64,000 bases of DNA from Streptomyces sp. NBC_00193 (GCF_026342735.1 NZ_JAPEMM010000001.1:3162001-3226000); one strand, 5' to 3'; shown: positions 26,115-34,993, numbered from the stretch's first letter. The notes: generated from the sequence alone by a model not told the origin. Numbers and translations are program-made.

Positions 26115-27863
26115 ATGAAGACCTCCACGCGCCCAGAGACCCACACCGGACAGGCGGCGCCCACCCGCACCCGCCTGTCCTGGGTCGACTTCGCCGTGGC
26201 GGCGGCCTTCCTGGTGCTCGGGTACGCGATCCTCCAGGTCGGCAAGGGCACCACGGTCAACTTCGACCCCGCCGACGTCCCCGACGTGGACACGGACCCG
26301 GCGAAGCTCCCGTACTACGCCGCCCGCAGCGTCCTGCGGATGTTCATCGCGCTGTTCGCCTCCGTGGTCTTCACCTTCGGCTACGCCTACGCCGCCGCCC
26401 GCAGCCGCCGCCTGGAACGGGTGCTGATCCCGGCCCTGGACATCCTCCAGTCCGTCCCCGTCCTCGGCTTCCTCTCGGTCCTCGTCACCTTCTTCGTGGC
26501 CCTGTTCCCCGGCTCGCTCCTCGGCCTCGAATGCGCCGTCATCTTCGCCATCTTCACCTCCCAGGCCTGGAACATGACCTTCGGGTTCTACGCCACCCTG
26601 ACCTCCCTCCCCCGCGAACTCGACGAGGTGTCCCGCTCGTTCGGCTTCACCCGCTGGATGCGCTTCTGGCGCGTGGAGGTCCCCGCCGGGGTCATCGACC
26701 TGGTGTGGAACGGCATGATGAGCTTCGCCGGCGGCTGGTTCATGCTCGTGGCCTCCGAGGCGGTCTCCGTCTCCGGGCAGGAGTACGCCGTCCCGGGCCT
26801 CGGCTCGTACGCGGGCACCGCGATCGGCGAGGGCGACCTCGGGAAGATCGCCTGGGTCATCCTCGCGATGACCGTCACCATCGTCACCGTCAACTTCTTC
26901 TTCTGGCGGCCCCTCACGGCCTGGGCGGAGAAGTACAAGAACGAGCAGTCGGAGTCCACCGACGTCCAGCGCAGCTACGTACTGGACTTCCTGCGCCGCT
27001 CCCACTGGCCCCGCCTGCTCGGCCGTGCCACCGCCCCCGCCCGCGACGCCACCGGCCGGGCCGCCCGCGTACTGGGCCGCGACGACCGGGCGCTGTCCGT
27101 GGATCCGGCCCGCCGCCGGACCGGCGACGTGGTCTTCGGCGTCGTCGCCGGAGCCGTCATCCTGTGGGGCCTGTACGACCTGGTGGGCTACCTCCAGCGC
27201 GAAGCCGAAGCCGGCCTCGGGGTGTTCGGGGAGCCGCTGCTGCTCGGGCTGATCACCTTCGTCCGGGTGATCGTGCTCGTCGCCGCCGCCACCGTCGTGT
27301 GGGTGCCCGTGGGCGTGTGGATCGGCTCCTCGCCCCGGCTCACGAAGATCGCCCAGCCCGTGGTGCAGGTGCTGGCGAGCTTCCCCGCGAACCTGCTCTT
27401 CCCGGTGGCCGTCTGGTTCTTCCTCAGGACCGGGCTGAACATCAACATCGGCTGCATCCTGCTGATGGCCCTGGGCGCGCAGTGGTACATCCTCTTCAAC
27501 GCCATCGCCGGAGCCATGGCCATCCCCTCGGACCTCAAGGAGGCCATGGACGACCTCGGCGTCCGCGGGCTCCAGCGCTGGAAGCGCCTGATCATCCCGG
27601 CCGTGTTCCCCTCGTACGTCACCGGCGGCATCACCGCCTCGGGCGGCGCCTGGAACGCCTCCATCGTCGGTGAGGTCGTCACCTTCGCCGGGACCACGCT
27701 GTCCGCGACCGGCCTCGGCGCGTACATCTTCCACGCCACCGAGGACGGGGACTTCCCCAAGCTGATCGCCGGGATCGCCGTCATGAGCCTGTACGTCGTC
27801 GGCCTCAACCGGTTGTTCTGGCGGCCCCTGTACCGGCTCGCGGAGCGCCGCTACTCCATCTGA
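26115..27863 (+). CDS. ABC transporter permease with two fused BPD domains (NitT/TauT type)
   Basis: The 582-residue membrane protein is two binding-protein-dependent permease domains in one chain (about 70-300 and 370-570). Each has an EAA-loop-like segment (LPRELDEVSRSFGFTRWMRFWRVEVPAG and IPSDLKEAMDDLGVRGLQRWKRLIIPA). The second half ends in the NitT/TauT-like pattern GGAWNASIVGEVVTFAGTTL. Fusion removes the need for dimerisation. It pairs with the ATPase gene 61 bases downstream; no solute-binding protein is adjacent. The substrate is unknown. Confidence 0.88.
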   Translation: MKTSTRPETHTGQAAPTRTRLSWVDFAVAAAFLVLGYAILQVGKGTTVNFDPADVPDVDTDPAKLPYYAARSVLRMFIALFASVVFTFGYAYAAARSRRLERVLIPALDILQSVPVLGFLSVLVTFFVALFPGSLLGLECAVIFAIFTSQAWNMTFGFYATLTSLPRELDEVSRSFGFTRWMRFWRVEVPAGVIDLVWNGMMSFAGGWFMLVASEAVSVSGQEYAVPGLGSYAGTAIGEGDLGKIAWVILAMTVTIVTVNFFFWRPLTAWAEKYKNEQSESTDVQRSYVLDFLRRSHWPRLLGRATAPARDATGRAARVLGRDDRALSVDPARRRTGDVVFGVVAGAVILWGLYDLVGYLQREAEAGLGVFGEPLLLGLITFVRVIVLVAAATVVWVPVGVWIGSSPRLTKIAQPVVQVLASFPANLLFPVAVWFFLRTGLNINIGCILLMALGAQWYILFNAIAGAMAIPSDLKEAMDDLGVRGLQRWKRLIIPAVFPSYVTGGITASGGAWNASIVGEVVTFAGTTLSATGLGAYIFHATEDGDFPKLIAGIAVMSLYVVGLNRLFWRPLYRLAERRYSI

Positions 27864-27924
27864 ACCCCGCCCGCCCGACCGCTCGTACGCCCGCTCGACC
27901 GACCGACCGAGGAGCCCGCCCCGC

Positions 27925-29235
27925 ATGACCACGATCCTCCAGGCCGCCGCCCTCACCAAGTCCTACGCCGGCGCCGACGGGGAACTGCCCGTGCTCGGCG
28001 GCATCGACCTGGAGATCCGCGAGGGCGAGATCGTCGCCCTCCTCGGGAAGTCCGGCAGCGGCAAGTCCACCCTGCTGCGCTGCCTCGCCGGGCTGATCCC
28101 CGCCAGCTCCGGCTCGGTCACCTACCGGGGCGAGGAGCTGCGCGGGGCGAACCCCGGCACGGCGATGGTGTTCCAGACCTTCGCGCTGCTGCCCTGGCTG
28201 ACGGTGCAGCAGAACGTGGAACTGGGCCTGGAGGCCAAGGGCATGGACCGCGAGGCGCGGGCCCGCCAAGCGGTGGAGGCCATCGACCTGATCGGCCTGG
28301 ACGGCTTCGAGTCGGCCTACCCGAAGGAGCTCAGCGGCGGGATGCGCCAGCGCGTCGGCTTCGCCCGGGCCCTGGTCGTGGAGCCGGACGTGCTGATGAT
28401 GGACGAGCCGTTCTCCGCCCTGGACGTGCTCACCGCCGAGAACCTGCGCGGTGAGCTGATGGAGCTGTGGGCCTCCGACCGCTTCCCCGCCAAGGCGGTG
28501 GTGCTGGTCACGCACAACATCGAGGAGGCCGTGCTGATGGCCGACCGGGTGGTGGTGCTGGGCTCGCGGCCCTACGGAACCATCAAGGAGACCTTCGCGG
28601 TGGACCTGGCCCGCCCCCGGGACCGGGGCGGCGCCGACTTCGAGCGGATCGTGGACGCCGTGTACGCGGTGATGACCGGCCGCACCGCCCAGGCCACCGC
28701 CAGCACGCCCACGGCCCCGCCGGCCAAGCGCACCCCGGCCAACACCCCGCTCCCGGCGGCCAGCGTCGACGGGATGGCGGGCCTCGCCGAGATCGTGCTC
28801 CAGCGCGGCACCGGCGACGGCAGCGTGGACCTCGCCGACCTCGCCGAGGAACTGGGCCTGGAGGTGGACGACGTACTGCCCCAGGTGGACGGGCTGGAAC
28901 TGCTGGGGCTGGCCGAGGTACGGGACCTGCACCTGGTGCTGACCGCCCGCGGCAGCGCCTTCGCGGGGGCCGACGTACAGGAGTCGAAGGAACTGTTCGC
29001 GCAGGGGGCCATGGAGGTCCCGCTGGTCCACCTGATCCACACCACCCTGCAGCGCTCGCGGGGCGGCACCCAGCGGGCCGGCTTCTTCCGCGACCTGCTC
29101 TCGCACCACTACACGAGCGAGCAGCTGGAGCAGCAGCTGGAGACGGCGACGGACTGGGGCCGCTACGGGGAGCTGTACGGCTACCACGCGGACGGCGAGG
29201 AATACCGGCTCGACGAGGATCCCGCACGGGGTTAG
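27925..29235 (+). CDS. NitT/TauT-type ABC ATPase with C-terminal AAA-associated domain
   Basis: The 436-residue protein has Walker A LGKSGSGKST, Q-loop VFQTFALLPWL, signature LSGGMRQRVGFARAL, Walker B VLMMDEPFSALD and H-loop VTHNIEEAVLMADRV. After about residue 255 comes an Ala/Pro linker and a C-terminal domain (from about 285) with LAEIVLQRGTGDGSVDLADLAEELGLEVDDVLPQ-type winged-helix character, the AAA-associated C-terminal domain. This extra domain may sense a cytoplasmic signal. GAGGAG precedes the ATG. Confidence 0.9.
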   Translation: MTTILQAAALTKSYAGADGELPVLGGIDLEIREGEIVALLGKSGSGKSTLLRCLAGLIPASSGSVTYRGEELRGANPGTAMVFQTFALLPWLTVQQNVELGLEAKGMDREARARQAVEAIDLIGLDGFESAYPKELSGGMRQRVGFARALVVEPDVLMMDEPFSALDVLTAENLRGELMELWASDRFPAKAVVLVTHNIEEAVLMADRVVVLGSRPYGTIKETFAVDLARPRDRGGADFERIVDAVYAVMTGRTAQATASTPTAPPAKRTPANTPLPAASVDGMAGLAEIVLQRGTGDGSVDLADLAEELGLEVDDVLPQVDGLELLGLAEVRDLHLVLTARGSAFAGADVQESKELFAQGAMEVPLVHLIHTTLQRSRGGTQRAGFFRDLLSHHYTSEQLEQQLETATDWGRYGELYGYHADGEEYRLDEDPARG

Positions 29236-29252
29236 ACCCGTACGCTCGGTGC

Positions 29253-29471
29253 ATGGGGGAATCGGACATGGTGGGACTGGACGGCCGGGTCACCGGAACG
29301 GTCGGGCCGGGGCTGGTCGGCGAGGTCATCGTGCGGATCCGGGGCGGAGCCGAGCACTTCCTCGCGCACCCGGCGCCGGGGACGGGCCGGCTGGCGGTCG
29401 GGACGGTGGTCACGGTGGTCGAGTACCTGCCGCCGCGGACGGTCTACGTGATGGCCGCGTACGGGGACTGA
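29253..29471 (+). CDS. Short NfeD-like OB-fold protein
   Basis: The frame gives 72 residues: VGLDGRVTGTVGPGLVGEV, HPAPGTGRLAVGTVVTVVEY and a final VYVMAAYGD. This is the beta-barrel pattern of the NfeD C-terminal OB domain, without membrane segments. It lies directly before a flotillin gene, and NfeD-flotillin pairing is a known association, which supports the call. GGGGGA lies seven bases before the in-frame ATG at 29268, so the true start may be five codons later than the one given. Confidence 0.7.
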   Translation: MGESDMVGLDGRVTGTVGPGLVGEVIVRIRGGAEHFLAHPAPGTGRLAVGTVVTVVEYLPPRTVYVMAAYGD

Positions 29472-29610
29472 CCAGGGGCCGTGCTCCCTGGTCGTCCTCT
29501 CGTATCAAGATGGCGACAAGAATCGGCCGCCGTCTTCACGCCGCCCTGACACGGGCGCACACTCGCCTTCTTCGGTGGCGAACGCGACCGTGTACGAGGG
29601 GGAGTTGCCG

Positions 29611-31113
29611 ATGTCTGTCGGCGTACTGGCAGGGATTGTGGTGGGTGCGATCGCGGCCGCGATCGGCCTGTTCAAGCTCATGTGGCGGGTGGCCGAGCCC
29701 AACGAGGCGCTGGTCATCTCGGGCTCCGCGCACAAGACCGAGGGCATCGCGGAGGGCATGGGCTTCCGCATCGTCACCGGGCGGGGAACGATGGTGATGC
29801 CCGGCGTGCAGGCCGTGCGCAAGCTGTCGCTGGACCTCAACGAGACCCAGCTGAACGTGGACTGCGTGACCCACCAGGGCATCCCGCTGCGGGTCAAGGG
29901 CGTGGTCATCTTCAAGATCGGCGACGACTTCGTGTCCATCGCCAACGCGGCCCGCCGCTTCCTGGACCAGCAGAAGATGATGCCCGAGCGGGTGCACATC
30001 GTCTTCGCCGGCCATCTGCGCTCCATCGTGGGCGGCCTGACGGTCGAGGACATGATCCGCGACCGGGAGAAGCTGACCGGGCAGACCCGGGCGGCGTGCG
30101 GTACGGAGATGGAGAAGCTCGGCCTGATCGTCGACTCCCTCCAGATCCACGAGATCGAGGACCCGACGGGCTACATCAAGAACCTGGCGATGCCGCACGC
30201 GGCGGCCGTCCAGCGGGACGCGCGGATCGCCCAGGCGGACGCCAACCTGCGGGCCACCGAGGCCGAACAGGCCGCCTTCGCGCGGATGTCGGAGGCCACC
30301 CGGGACAGCGAGATCCTCCAGGCCGGCTACCAGGCCGAGCGGGACAAGGCGGCCGCGACGGCCCGGCAGGCGGGCCCGCTGTCGGAGGCGGCGGCGCGGC
30401 AGGAGGTCGTGGTCCAGGAGACCCGGGTGGCGGAGCTGGAGGCGCAGCGGCGCGAGCAGCAGCTCCAGGCGGACGTGCGCAAGCCGGCGGACGCGGCGGC
30501 GTACGAGACCCGGACCCGGGCCGAGGCGGACCGCGACGCGCGCATCTCGGCGGCGCAGGCCAAGGCGAAGGAGACGGAGCTGGCGGCCGCGGCCGAGGCG
30601 ACCCGGGTGACGACGGCCGCGGCGGCCGACGCGAAGGCCACCGAGGCCAGGGGCCTGGCCGCGGCGACGGCCACCCGCGCGACCGGTGAGGCGGAGGCGG
30701 CGGCGACCCAGGCCAAGGGCCTCGCGGAGGCGGCGTCGGCCCAGGCGAACGGGCTGGCGCTGGCGGAGGCCGCCAAGGCGAAGGGCCTCGCGGAGGCGAC
30801 GGCCATCAAGGCGCGGGCCGCCGCGCTGGCGGAGAACCAGGAGGCGGTGGTCGCGCAGCAGCTCGCCGAGAACTGGCCGGCGATCGTGGAGGCGGGGGCG
30901 GGTGCCTTCGGCAACGTCGAGCACATGATCCTCCTCAACGGGGCGGAGGGCATGTCGGAGATGTTCGCGAAGGCCCTGACGATGGGCGGCACGGGCCTGG
31001 GCCTGGCCCGCCAGCTCCTGTCGACGATGTCCCAGCCGCCCGCACCCGCCACCACCCCGGTGAACGGCTCCGCCCCGGAGTCGTCCCACCAGATCCCGAT
31101 CCAGGGGGCGTAG
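29611..31113 (+). CDS. Flotillin-like SPFH domain protein
   Basis: The protein (500 residues) has one N-terminal membrane helix (VGVLAGIVVGAIAAAIGLF), an SPFH/band 7 domain (about 35-200; GITL-like QGIPLRVKGVVIFKIGD, RSIVGGLTVEDMIRDR), and a long Ala/Glu-rich helical coiled-coil (200-430) before a disordered Pro-rich tail. Flotillins scaffold membrane microdomains as oligomers. ATG 29611 follows GAGGGGGAG at seven bases; an in-frame GTG at 29575 would add 12 residues without a ribosome-binding site. A 15-bp hairpin follows the stop. Confidence 0.92.
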   Translation: MSVGVLAGIVVGAIAAAIGLFKLMWRVAEPNEALVISGSAHKTEGIAEGMGFRIVTGRGTMVMPGVQAVRKLSLDLNETQLNVDCVTHQGIPLRVKGVVIFKIGDDFVSIANAARRFLDQQKMMPERVHIVFAGHLRSIVGGLTVEDMIRDREKLTGQTRAACGTEMEKLGLIVDSLQIHEIEDPTGYIKNLAMPHAAAVQRDARIAQADANLRATEAEQAAFARMSEATRDSEILQAGYQAERDKAAATARQAGPLSEAAARQEVVVQETRVAELEAQRREQQLQADVRKPADAAAYETRTRAEADRDARISAAQAKAKETELAAAAEATRVTTAAAADAKATEARGLAAATATRATGEAEAAATQAKGLAEAASAQANGLALAEAAKAKGLAEATAIKARAAALAENQEAVVAQQLAENWPAIVEAGAGAFGNVEHMILLNGAEGMSEMFAKALTMGGTGLGLARQLLSTMSQPPAPATTPVNGSAPESSHQIPIQGA

Positions 31114-31120
31114 CAGCAGG

Positions 31121-31250
31121 ACCGCCGGAGGGGCTGGGAAATCCAGCCCCTCCGGCGTTTGAGGAGCGGGGTCCGGGGCGGAGCCCCAGGGGGTCCGGGC
31201 GGAGCCCGGGGAACGGTGGAAGGGCGGGTAGGGGACTTCGCCCCGCAGGG
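31121..31250. repeat. Intergenic palindromic repeat, copy E
   Basis: CGCCGGAGGGGCTGG (31123-31137) and CCAGCCCCTCCGGCG (31143-31157) form a perfect 15-bp stem nine bases after the flotillin stop. Then come CGTTTGAGGAGCGGGGTCCG, the GGGGCGGAGCCCC hairpin and the end unit GGAACGGTGGAAGGGCGGGT with AGGGGACTTCGCCCCGC. It lies between convergent genes and could terminate both. Confidence 0.88.
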
Positions 31251-31290
31251 CCCACCACCCGCACCCGGACCCGTACCCCGGCCCGGAGGG

Positions 31291-32292
31291 TCAGGGCTTG
31301 GGGCGGCGGCGGAGGAGCCGCTTCGCGGCCAGGGTGAGGGCCAGGGCTGCGACCAGGACGAGGGCCCCCTTCGTGAAGCTCCCGTCCGAGGGGGCGGCGG
31401 GCGCGCCCGGGGAGGGAGCGGGAGCGGCGGAGCCGGAGCCGGACGCCGAAGGCGAGGGCTTCGCGGCGGCCGCCACCGGGACGGCGACGACCCGGCTGTT
31501 GGCCCCCTCCGCCCCGAACATCAGCGTCGACCCGTCCGCCGTGTAGGTCACGGACTCCGCCTGCCCCTGCCAGGGCGCGGCCACCGCCTCCCCGTCCCCG
31601 GCCGGCCGCCCGTCCTTCCACGGGTACGTCTTCGCCCACAGATACCCCCGCAGCACGAGCCGCCCCCCGTCCGGGGAGAACGCCCCGTCCGTGACCCACG
31701 GGACGTCCCCGATCCGCCGGAAGGTGTTCGTGCCGGAGGCGGACAGCGCCTCCGGGCCCTCGTAGAGCCCGCCGGCCTTCTCGTCCTTGCTGGCGATGTA
31801 CACCCGCCCCGTCACCGGATGCACCATCAGCGCCTCCGCGTTCCGCGGCCCGTCGGCGTACTTCACGGTGAACTGCTCGGCCTTGAGCGTGGCGTCCCCG
31901 AGCGCCTTCGGCTCGGGGAAGCGGTAGATCCACACGTGGTTCCAGGAGCCGTTCAGGTTGTCCCCGATGTCGCCGACGTAGAGCTGCCCGTCCGGGCCGA
32001 GCGAGATCCCCTCGATGTCCCGGGGCTTGCCGATGCCGGTGAGGGTGATCCGGGCGACCGTCTTCCCGGTCGCGGAGTCCACGGCGTAGACGTACGGGCC
32101 GTCGTCGCTGTCGTTGTGCGTCCAGTAGACGCCGGGGTGGATCCGGCTGGCCGCGAGCCCGCTCGACTCCTTGATCCGCGGGTCGGTGATCGTGAACCCG
32201 GAGGCGGGCCCGGAGGCGGCCGCGGCCACCGAGGGCATCAGCACGAGGGCGGCAGCGGCGGCGGCGGTCAGGGGCAGCAGATGCGGGCGCAT
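31291..32292 (-). CDS. Secreted beta-propeller-like protein with C-terminal membrane anchor
   Basis: The 333-residue protein has a Sec signal peptide (about 1-26, cleavage near AAA-SG) and repeated blade-like motifs (RDIEGISLGPDGQLYVGDIGDN, VHPVTGRVYIASKD, DGAFSPDGGRLVLRG, ESVTYTADGSTLMFGAEG). A Pro/Ala/Ser-rich linker and a C-terminal hydrophobic helix with RRRPKP follow. This suggests an extracellular propeller tethered to the membrane. The terminal helix lacks an LPXTG-type motif. No enzymatic residues stand out. Confidence 0.75.
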   Translation of the reverse strand: MRPHLLPLTAAAAAALVLMPSVAAAASGPASGFTITDPRIKESSGLAASRIHPGVYWTHNDSDDGPYVYAVDSATGKTVARITLTGIGKPRDIEGISLGPDGQLYVGDIGDNLNGSWNHVWIYRFPEPKALGDATLKAEQFTVKYADGPRNAEALMVHPVTGRVYIASKDEKAGGLYEGPEALSASGTNTFRRIGDVPWVTDGAFSPDGGRLVLRGYLWAKTYPWKDGRPAGDGEAVAAPWQGQAESVTYTADGSTLMFGAEGANSRVVAVPVAAAAKPSPSASGSGSAAPAPSPGAPAAPSDGSFTKGALVLVAALALTLAAKRLLRRRPKP

Positions 32293-32368
32293 CCCCCTAC
32301 CCTGCCAGCCCGCCCCGCGTGTCCGGCATCACAGGGGCCGCGGCCCGGTGATCCGCGAAGATGTCCGG

Positions 32369-33061
32369 ATGCGTTTCATGTTCGTCGGGGACTCCATGAC
32401 CATCGGACGCGCCGGCGACTACACCTGGCGCTACCGGATGTGGCAGCACCTCGACACCACCTTCGGCGGCCCGTACGAGATCGTCGGCCCCCGCAGCGGT
32501 CTCTACGACGCCGCCGCGGACGCGCCGGCCAGCGACGCCTACGCCGACCCCGGCTTCCCCGCCGAGGCCCGCCGCCACCTGGCCGGCTGGGGCGAGGGCT
32601 GGCAGCACATGGCCCCGCTCATCGGGCCCGCCGCCGGCGCCGCCGGGGCCGACGTGCTGCTGGTCTCCCTCGGGCTGATCGACCTGGGCTTCTACACCGC
32701 CGCCGAGGGCACCGCCGCCAACGTCCGCCGCTTCATCGCGGAGGCCCGCGCCGCTCGGCCCGGGATACGGATGGTCCTGCTGCCCGTCATCCCCAACGTC
32801 CGGGCCCGGGACGACGCGCCCTTCGCGCAGCAGGTCGAGCTCTTCAACGAGCTCCTCGCCAAGGCCGTGGCCGACCTGTCGACCCCCGCCTCGCCGATCC
32901 TGCTGGCCGCGCGCCCGGAGGCGTACGAGATCGACCGGGACACCTACGACGGCACGCACCCCAACGCCTCGGGCGAGCACCGCCTCGCGGGGGAGTTCGC
33001 GGCGGTCCTCCACCAGGCCTGGGGCCTGGGCGGCCCGTACCGCCGCCGGCAGGACACGTAG
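32369..33061 (+). CDS. SGNH/GDSL-type hydrolase
   Basis: The 230-residue protein begins MRFMFVGDSMTIG, the block I GDS motif with the nucleophile serine, and has LVSLGLIDLG in the oxyanion-hole region (where the usual GxND block is changed) and block V YDGTHPNASGEH carrying the catalytic Asp-x-x-His. It is probably an esterase or lipase-like enzyme acting inside the cell, since no signal peptide is present. GTG 32348 is an in-frame alternative start. It is divergent from the propeller gene. Confidence 0.82.
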   Translation: MRFMFVGDSMTIGRAGDYTWRYRMWQHLDTTFGGPYEIVGPRSGLYDAAADAPASDAYADPGFPAEARRHLAGWGEGWQHMAPLIGPAAGAAGADVLLVSLGLIDLGFYTAAEGTAANVRRFIAEARAARPGIRMVLLPVIPNVRARDDAPFAQQVELFNELLAKAVADLSTPASPILLAARPEAYEIDRDTYDGTHPNASGEHRLAGEFAAVLHQAWGLGGPYRRRQDT

Positions 33062-33145
33062 CGGCACACGTAGGCAGGACACGTAACACGGCCTTCATGG
33101 ACGGGCCTTGCTTCGAGCGCACTCCAGGCAGTTGGCTAGTGGCCC

Positions 33146-34135
33146 ATGGAGTACACGCAGCTCGGACGCACCGGTCTCAAGGTCAGCCGACTTGTCCTCG
33201 GCACCATGAACTTCGGCCCCCAGACGGGAGAGCCGGAGAGCCACGCCCTCATGGACACGGCCCTCGACGCCGGCATCAACTACTTCGACACGGCCAACGT
33301 GTACGGGTGGGGCGAGAACAAGGGCCGTACCGAGGAGATCATCGGTACCTGGTTCGGCCAGGGCGGCGGCCGCCGGGAGAAGACGGTCCTCGCCACCAAG
33401 GTCTACGGGAACATGGCCGCGGAGGGCGACCCGTGGCCCAACTACGACCGTCTGTCGGCGCTGAACATCCGGCGGGCCGTCGACGCCAGCCTCAAGCGCC
33501 TGAACACCGACTACATCGACATCTACCAGTTCCACCACGTGGACCGGCTGACGCCCTTCGAGGAGATCTGGCAGGCCGTCGAGGTCCTGATCCAACAGGG
33601 CAAGGTGCTCTACGCCGGCTCCTCGAACTTCCCCGGCTGGAAGATCGCCCAGGCCAACGAGGCCGCGGCGCGCTCGGGGCGGCTCGGCCTGGTCAGCGAG
33701 CAGTGCCTCTACAACCTCGCCGAGCGGCGGGCGGAGCTGGAGATCATCCCGGCGGCCGAGGCGTACGGGCTCGGCGTCATCCCGTGGTCCCCGCTGCACG
33801 GCGGGCTGCTGGGCGGGGCCATCCGCAAGGCGTCGGAGTCGGGCCGCACGGCGAGCGGCCGCTCGGCGGACGCGCTCGCGAACAGTTCCGTACGGGCGCA
33901 GGTGCAGGCGTACGAGGACCTGCTGGACAAGCACGGACTGGAGCCCGGCGAGGTCGCCCTGGCCTGGCTGCTGACGCGTCCCGGGGTCACGGGTCCGATC
34001 GTCGGGCCGCGTACGCCGGAGCAGCTCGCGTCCGCGCTGCGGGCGGTGGAGCTGGAGCTGTCGCCGGAGGTGCTGGCGGGGCTGGACGAGGTCTTCCCGG
34101 GGCCGGGGCCGGCTCCGGAGGCGTTCGCCTGGTAG
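33146..34135 (+). CDS. Aldo/keto reductase
   Basis: The 329-residue TIM-barrel enzyme has the catalytic tetrad of the aldo/keto reductases: Asp48 and Tyr53 (NYFDTANVYGWG), Lys85 (LATKVYG) and His130 or His131 (IYQFHHVD). NADPH-binding residues lie in GPIVGPRTPEQL. It resembles the YdhF/YghZ-type group with broad aldehyde and ketone specificity. The ribosome-binding site is weak. The gene ends in a hairpin shared with the microprotein gene. Confidence 0.9.
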   Translation: MEYTQLGRTGLKVSRLVLGTMNFGPQTGEPESHALMDTALDAGINYFDTANVYGWGENKGRTEEIIGTWFGQGGGRREKTVLATKVYGNMAAEGDPWPNYDRLSALNIRRAVDASLKRLNTDYIDIYQFHHVDRLTPFEEIWQAVEVLIQQGKVLYAGSSNFPGWKIAQANEAAARSGRLGLVSEQCLYNLAERRAELEIIPAAEAYGLGVIPWSPLHGGLLGGAIRKASESGRTASGRSADALANSSVRAQVQAYEDLLDKHGLEPGEVALAWLLTRPGVTGPIVGPRTPEQLASALRAVELELSPEVLAGLDEVFPGPGPAPEAFAW

Positions 34136-34144
34136 GCGCAGGGG

Positions 34145-34173
34145 CGGTGGGCCGCCGGCCTACTGGCCCACCG
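34145..34173. terminator. Bidirectional hairpin overlapping the microprotein stop codon
   Basis: CGGTGGGCC (34145-34153) pairs with GGCCCACCG (34165-34173). The microprotein's last codons and stop (34160-34162 on the minus strand) lie within it, so the same bases end one gene and code for the other. Confidence 0.65.
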
Positions 34174-34249
34174 CGGCGGCCACCGCCACCACGACGAACA
34201 TCAGTACGAGCACACCGGCCATGACGCGGTTTCTGGTCTTGGGATCCAC
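34160..34249 (-). CDS. 29-residue single-helix membrane microprotein
   Basis: Read on the minus strand from GTG 34249, the frame gives VDPKTRNRVMAGVLV, then LMFVVVAVAAAVGQ and TAG: a basic cytoplasmic start and one hydrophobic helix. Codon use is typical of the region. I have the impression that very similar short proteins occur in other Streptomyces, but I cannot check. It begins nine bases after the thpR stop codon, so it is probably co-transcribed. Function unknown; such proteins often bind larger membrane complexes. Confidence 0.65.
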   Translation of the reverse strand: MDPKTRNRVMAGVLVLMFVVVAVAAAVGQ

Positions 34250-34258
34250 CCGTCGAGC

Positions 34259-34849
34259 CTAACGCGACCGGGCCCGCCCTTCGTACGGAGGGGCGGGCTC
34301 TCCCAGTTCCCAGGAGCCGACGACGTCGTAGCGGGGCTGTTCGCCGGGGACGCCGGAGTCGGGCAGATTGCTGCGGACCAGGCTGAGCTCGCCGACCTGC
34401 CAGCCGGTGCCCTCGAAGGAGGCCAGGGCCGTGCAGTAGGGGCGGACGTCGTCCCGCTCGTCGCGGAGCCGCCCGAGGGTGAGGTGGGGGGTGTAGCGGT
34501 GGTGCTGGTCCATGGGCACCCCGGAGCGCCGGGCGGCGGCGTCGGCGCGCTCGGCGAGCATGCGCAGGGCGTCGAGGTCCCCGGCGGCGCCGGCCCACAG
34601 GGAGCGGTGGCCGAAGTGGCCGGAGCTGTGGATCCGGAGGGGGAAGGGGGCGCTGCGGGCGGCGGCGCGGGCGAGGCGTGCGTGGAGCTCGGGGAGCAGC
34701 TCCTCCCGCACCTCGCCCATGAAGGCGAGCGTGAAGTGCCAGCCCGCTTCCGCGGTCCAGCGCAGCCGGTCGTCGCGCAGGCCGCGCACGGCCTGGGCCA
34801 GTTCCGAGATGGCCGCCTCGGGCGGGATGACGGCTGCGAACAGTCTCAT
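34259..34849 (-). CDS. thpR: RNA 2',3'-cyclic phosphodiesterase (2'-5' RNA ligase family)
   Basis: The 196-residue protein has the two HxT motifs that define the 2H phosphoesterase family: HFTLAFMGE near residue 38 and HLTLGRLRDERD near residue 126, separated by the usual distance. ThpR hydrolyses 2',3'-cyclic phosphates on RNA to 2'-phosphates. ATG 34849 gives the standard MRLFAAVIPP start. Confidence 0.9.
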   Translation of the reverse strand: MRLFAAVIPPEAAISELAQAVRGLRDDRLRWTAEAGWHFTLAFMGEVREELLPELHARLARAAARSAPFPLRIHSSGHFGHRSLWAGAAGDLDALRMLAERADAAARRSGVPMDQHHRYTPHLTLGRLRDERDDVRPYCTALASFEGTGWQVGELSLVRSNLPDSGVPGEQPRYDVVGSWELGEPAPPYEGRARSR

Positions 34850-34876
34850 GACCCGAGCCTAGCGATGTGGTCGCCG

Positions 34877-34993
34877 TGCGGCGCCGTTGCCGGGGACCAG
34901 TCCCCGGACCCCTGCTCCTCAAACGCCGGAGGGGCTGGGAAAATCCAGCCCCTCCGGCGTTTGAGGAGCGGGGTCTGGGGCGGAGCCCCAGGA
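34877..34993. repeat. Intergenic palindromic repeat, copy F
   Basis: It starts with the CCGGGGACCAGTCCCCGG hairpin. Then come AAACGCCGGAGGGGCTGG (34921-34938) paired with CCAGCCCCTCCGGCGTTT (34945-34962), a perfect 18-bp stem, and the GGGGCGGAGCCCC hairpin. The GGAACGGTGG end unit is missing. It lies between tandem minus-strand genes, so it may insulate thpR from the MFS gene's transcript. Confidence 0.85.

Noticed and set aside
24861..27959. A 1032-residue minus-strand frame opposite DUF3027 and the ABC permease
   Set aside because: It lies opposite two well-supported genes, is very rich in Gly, Asp, Glu and His, and has no family pattern.
31159..34224. A 1021-residue plus-strand frame across several genes
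   Set aside because: It overlaps four better-supported genes in other frames and has shadow-type composition.
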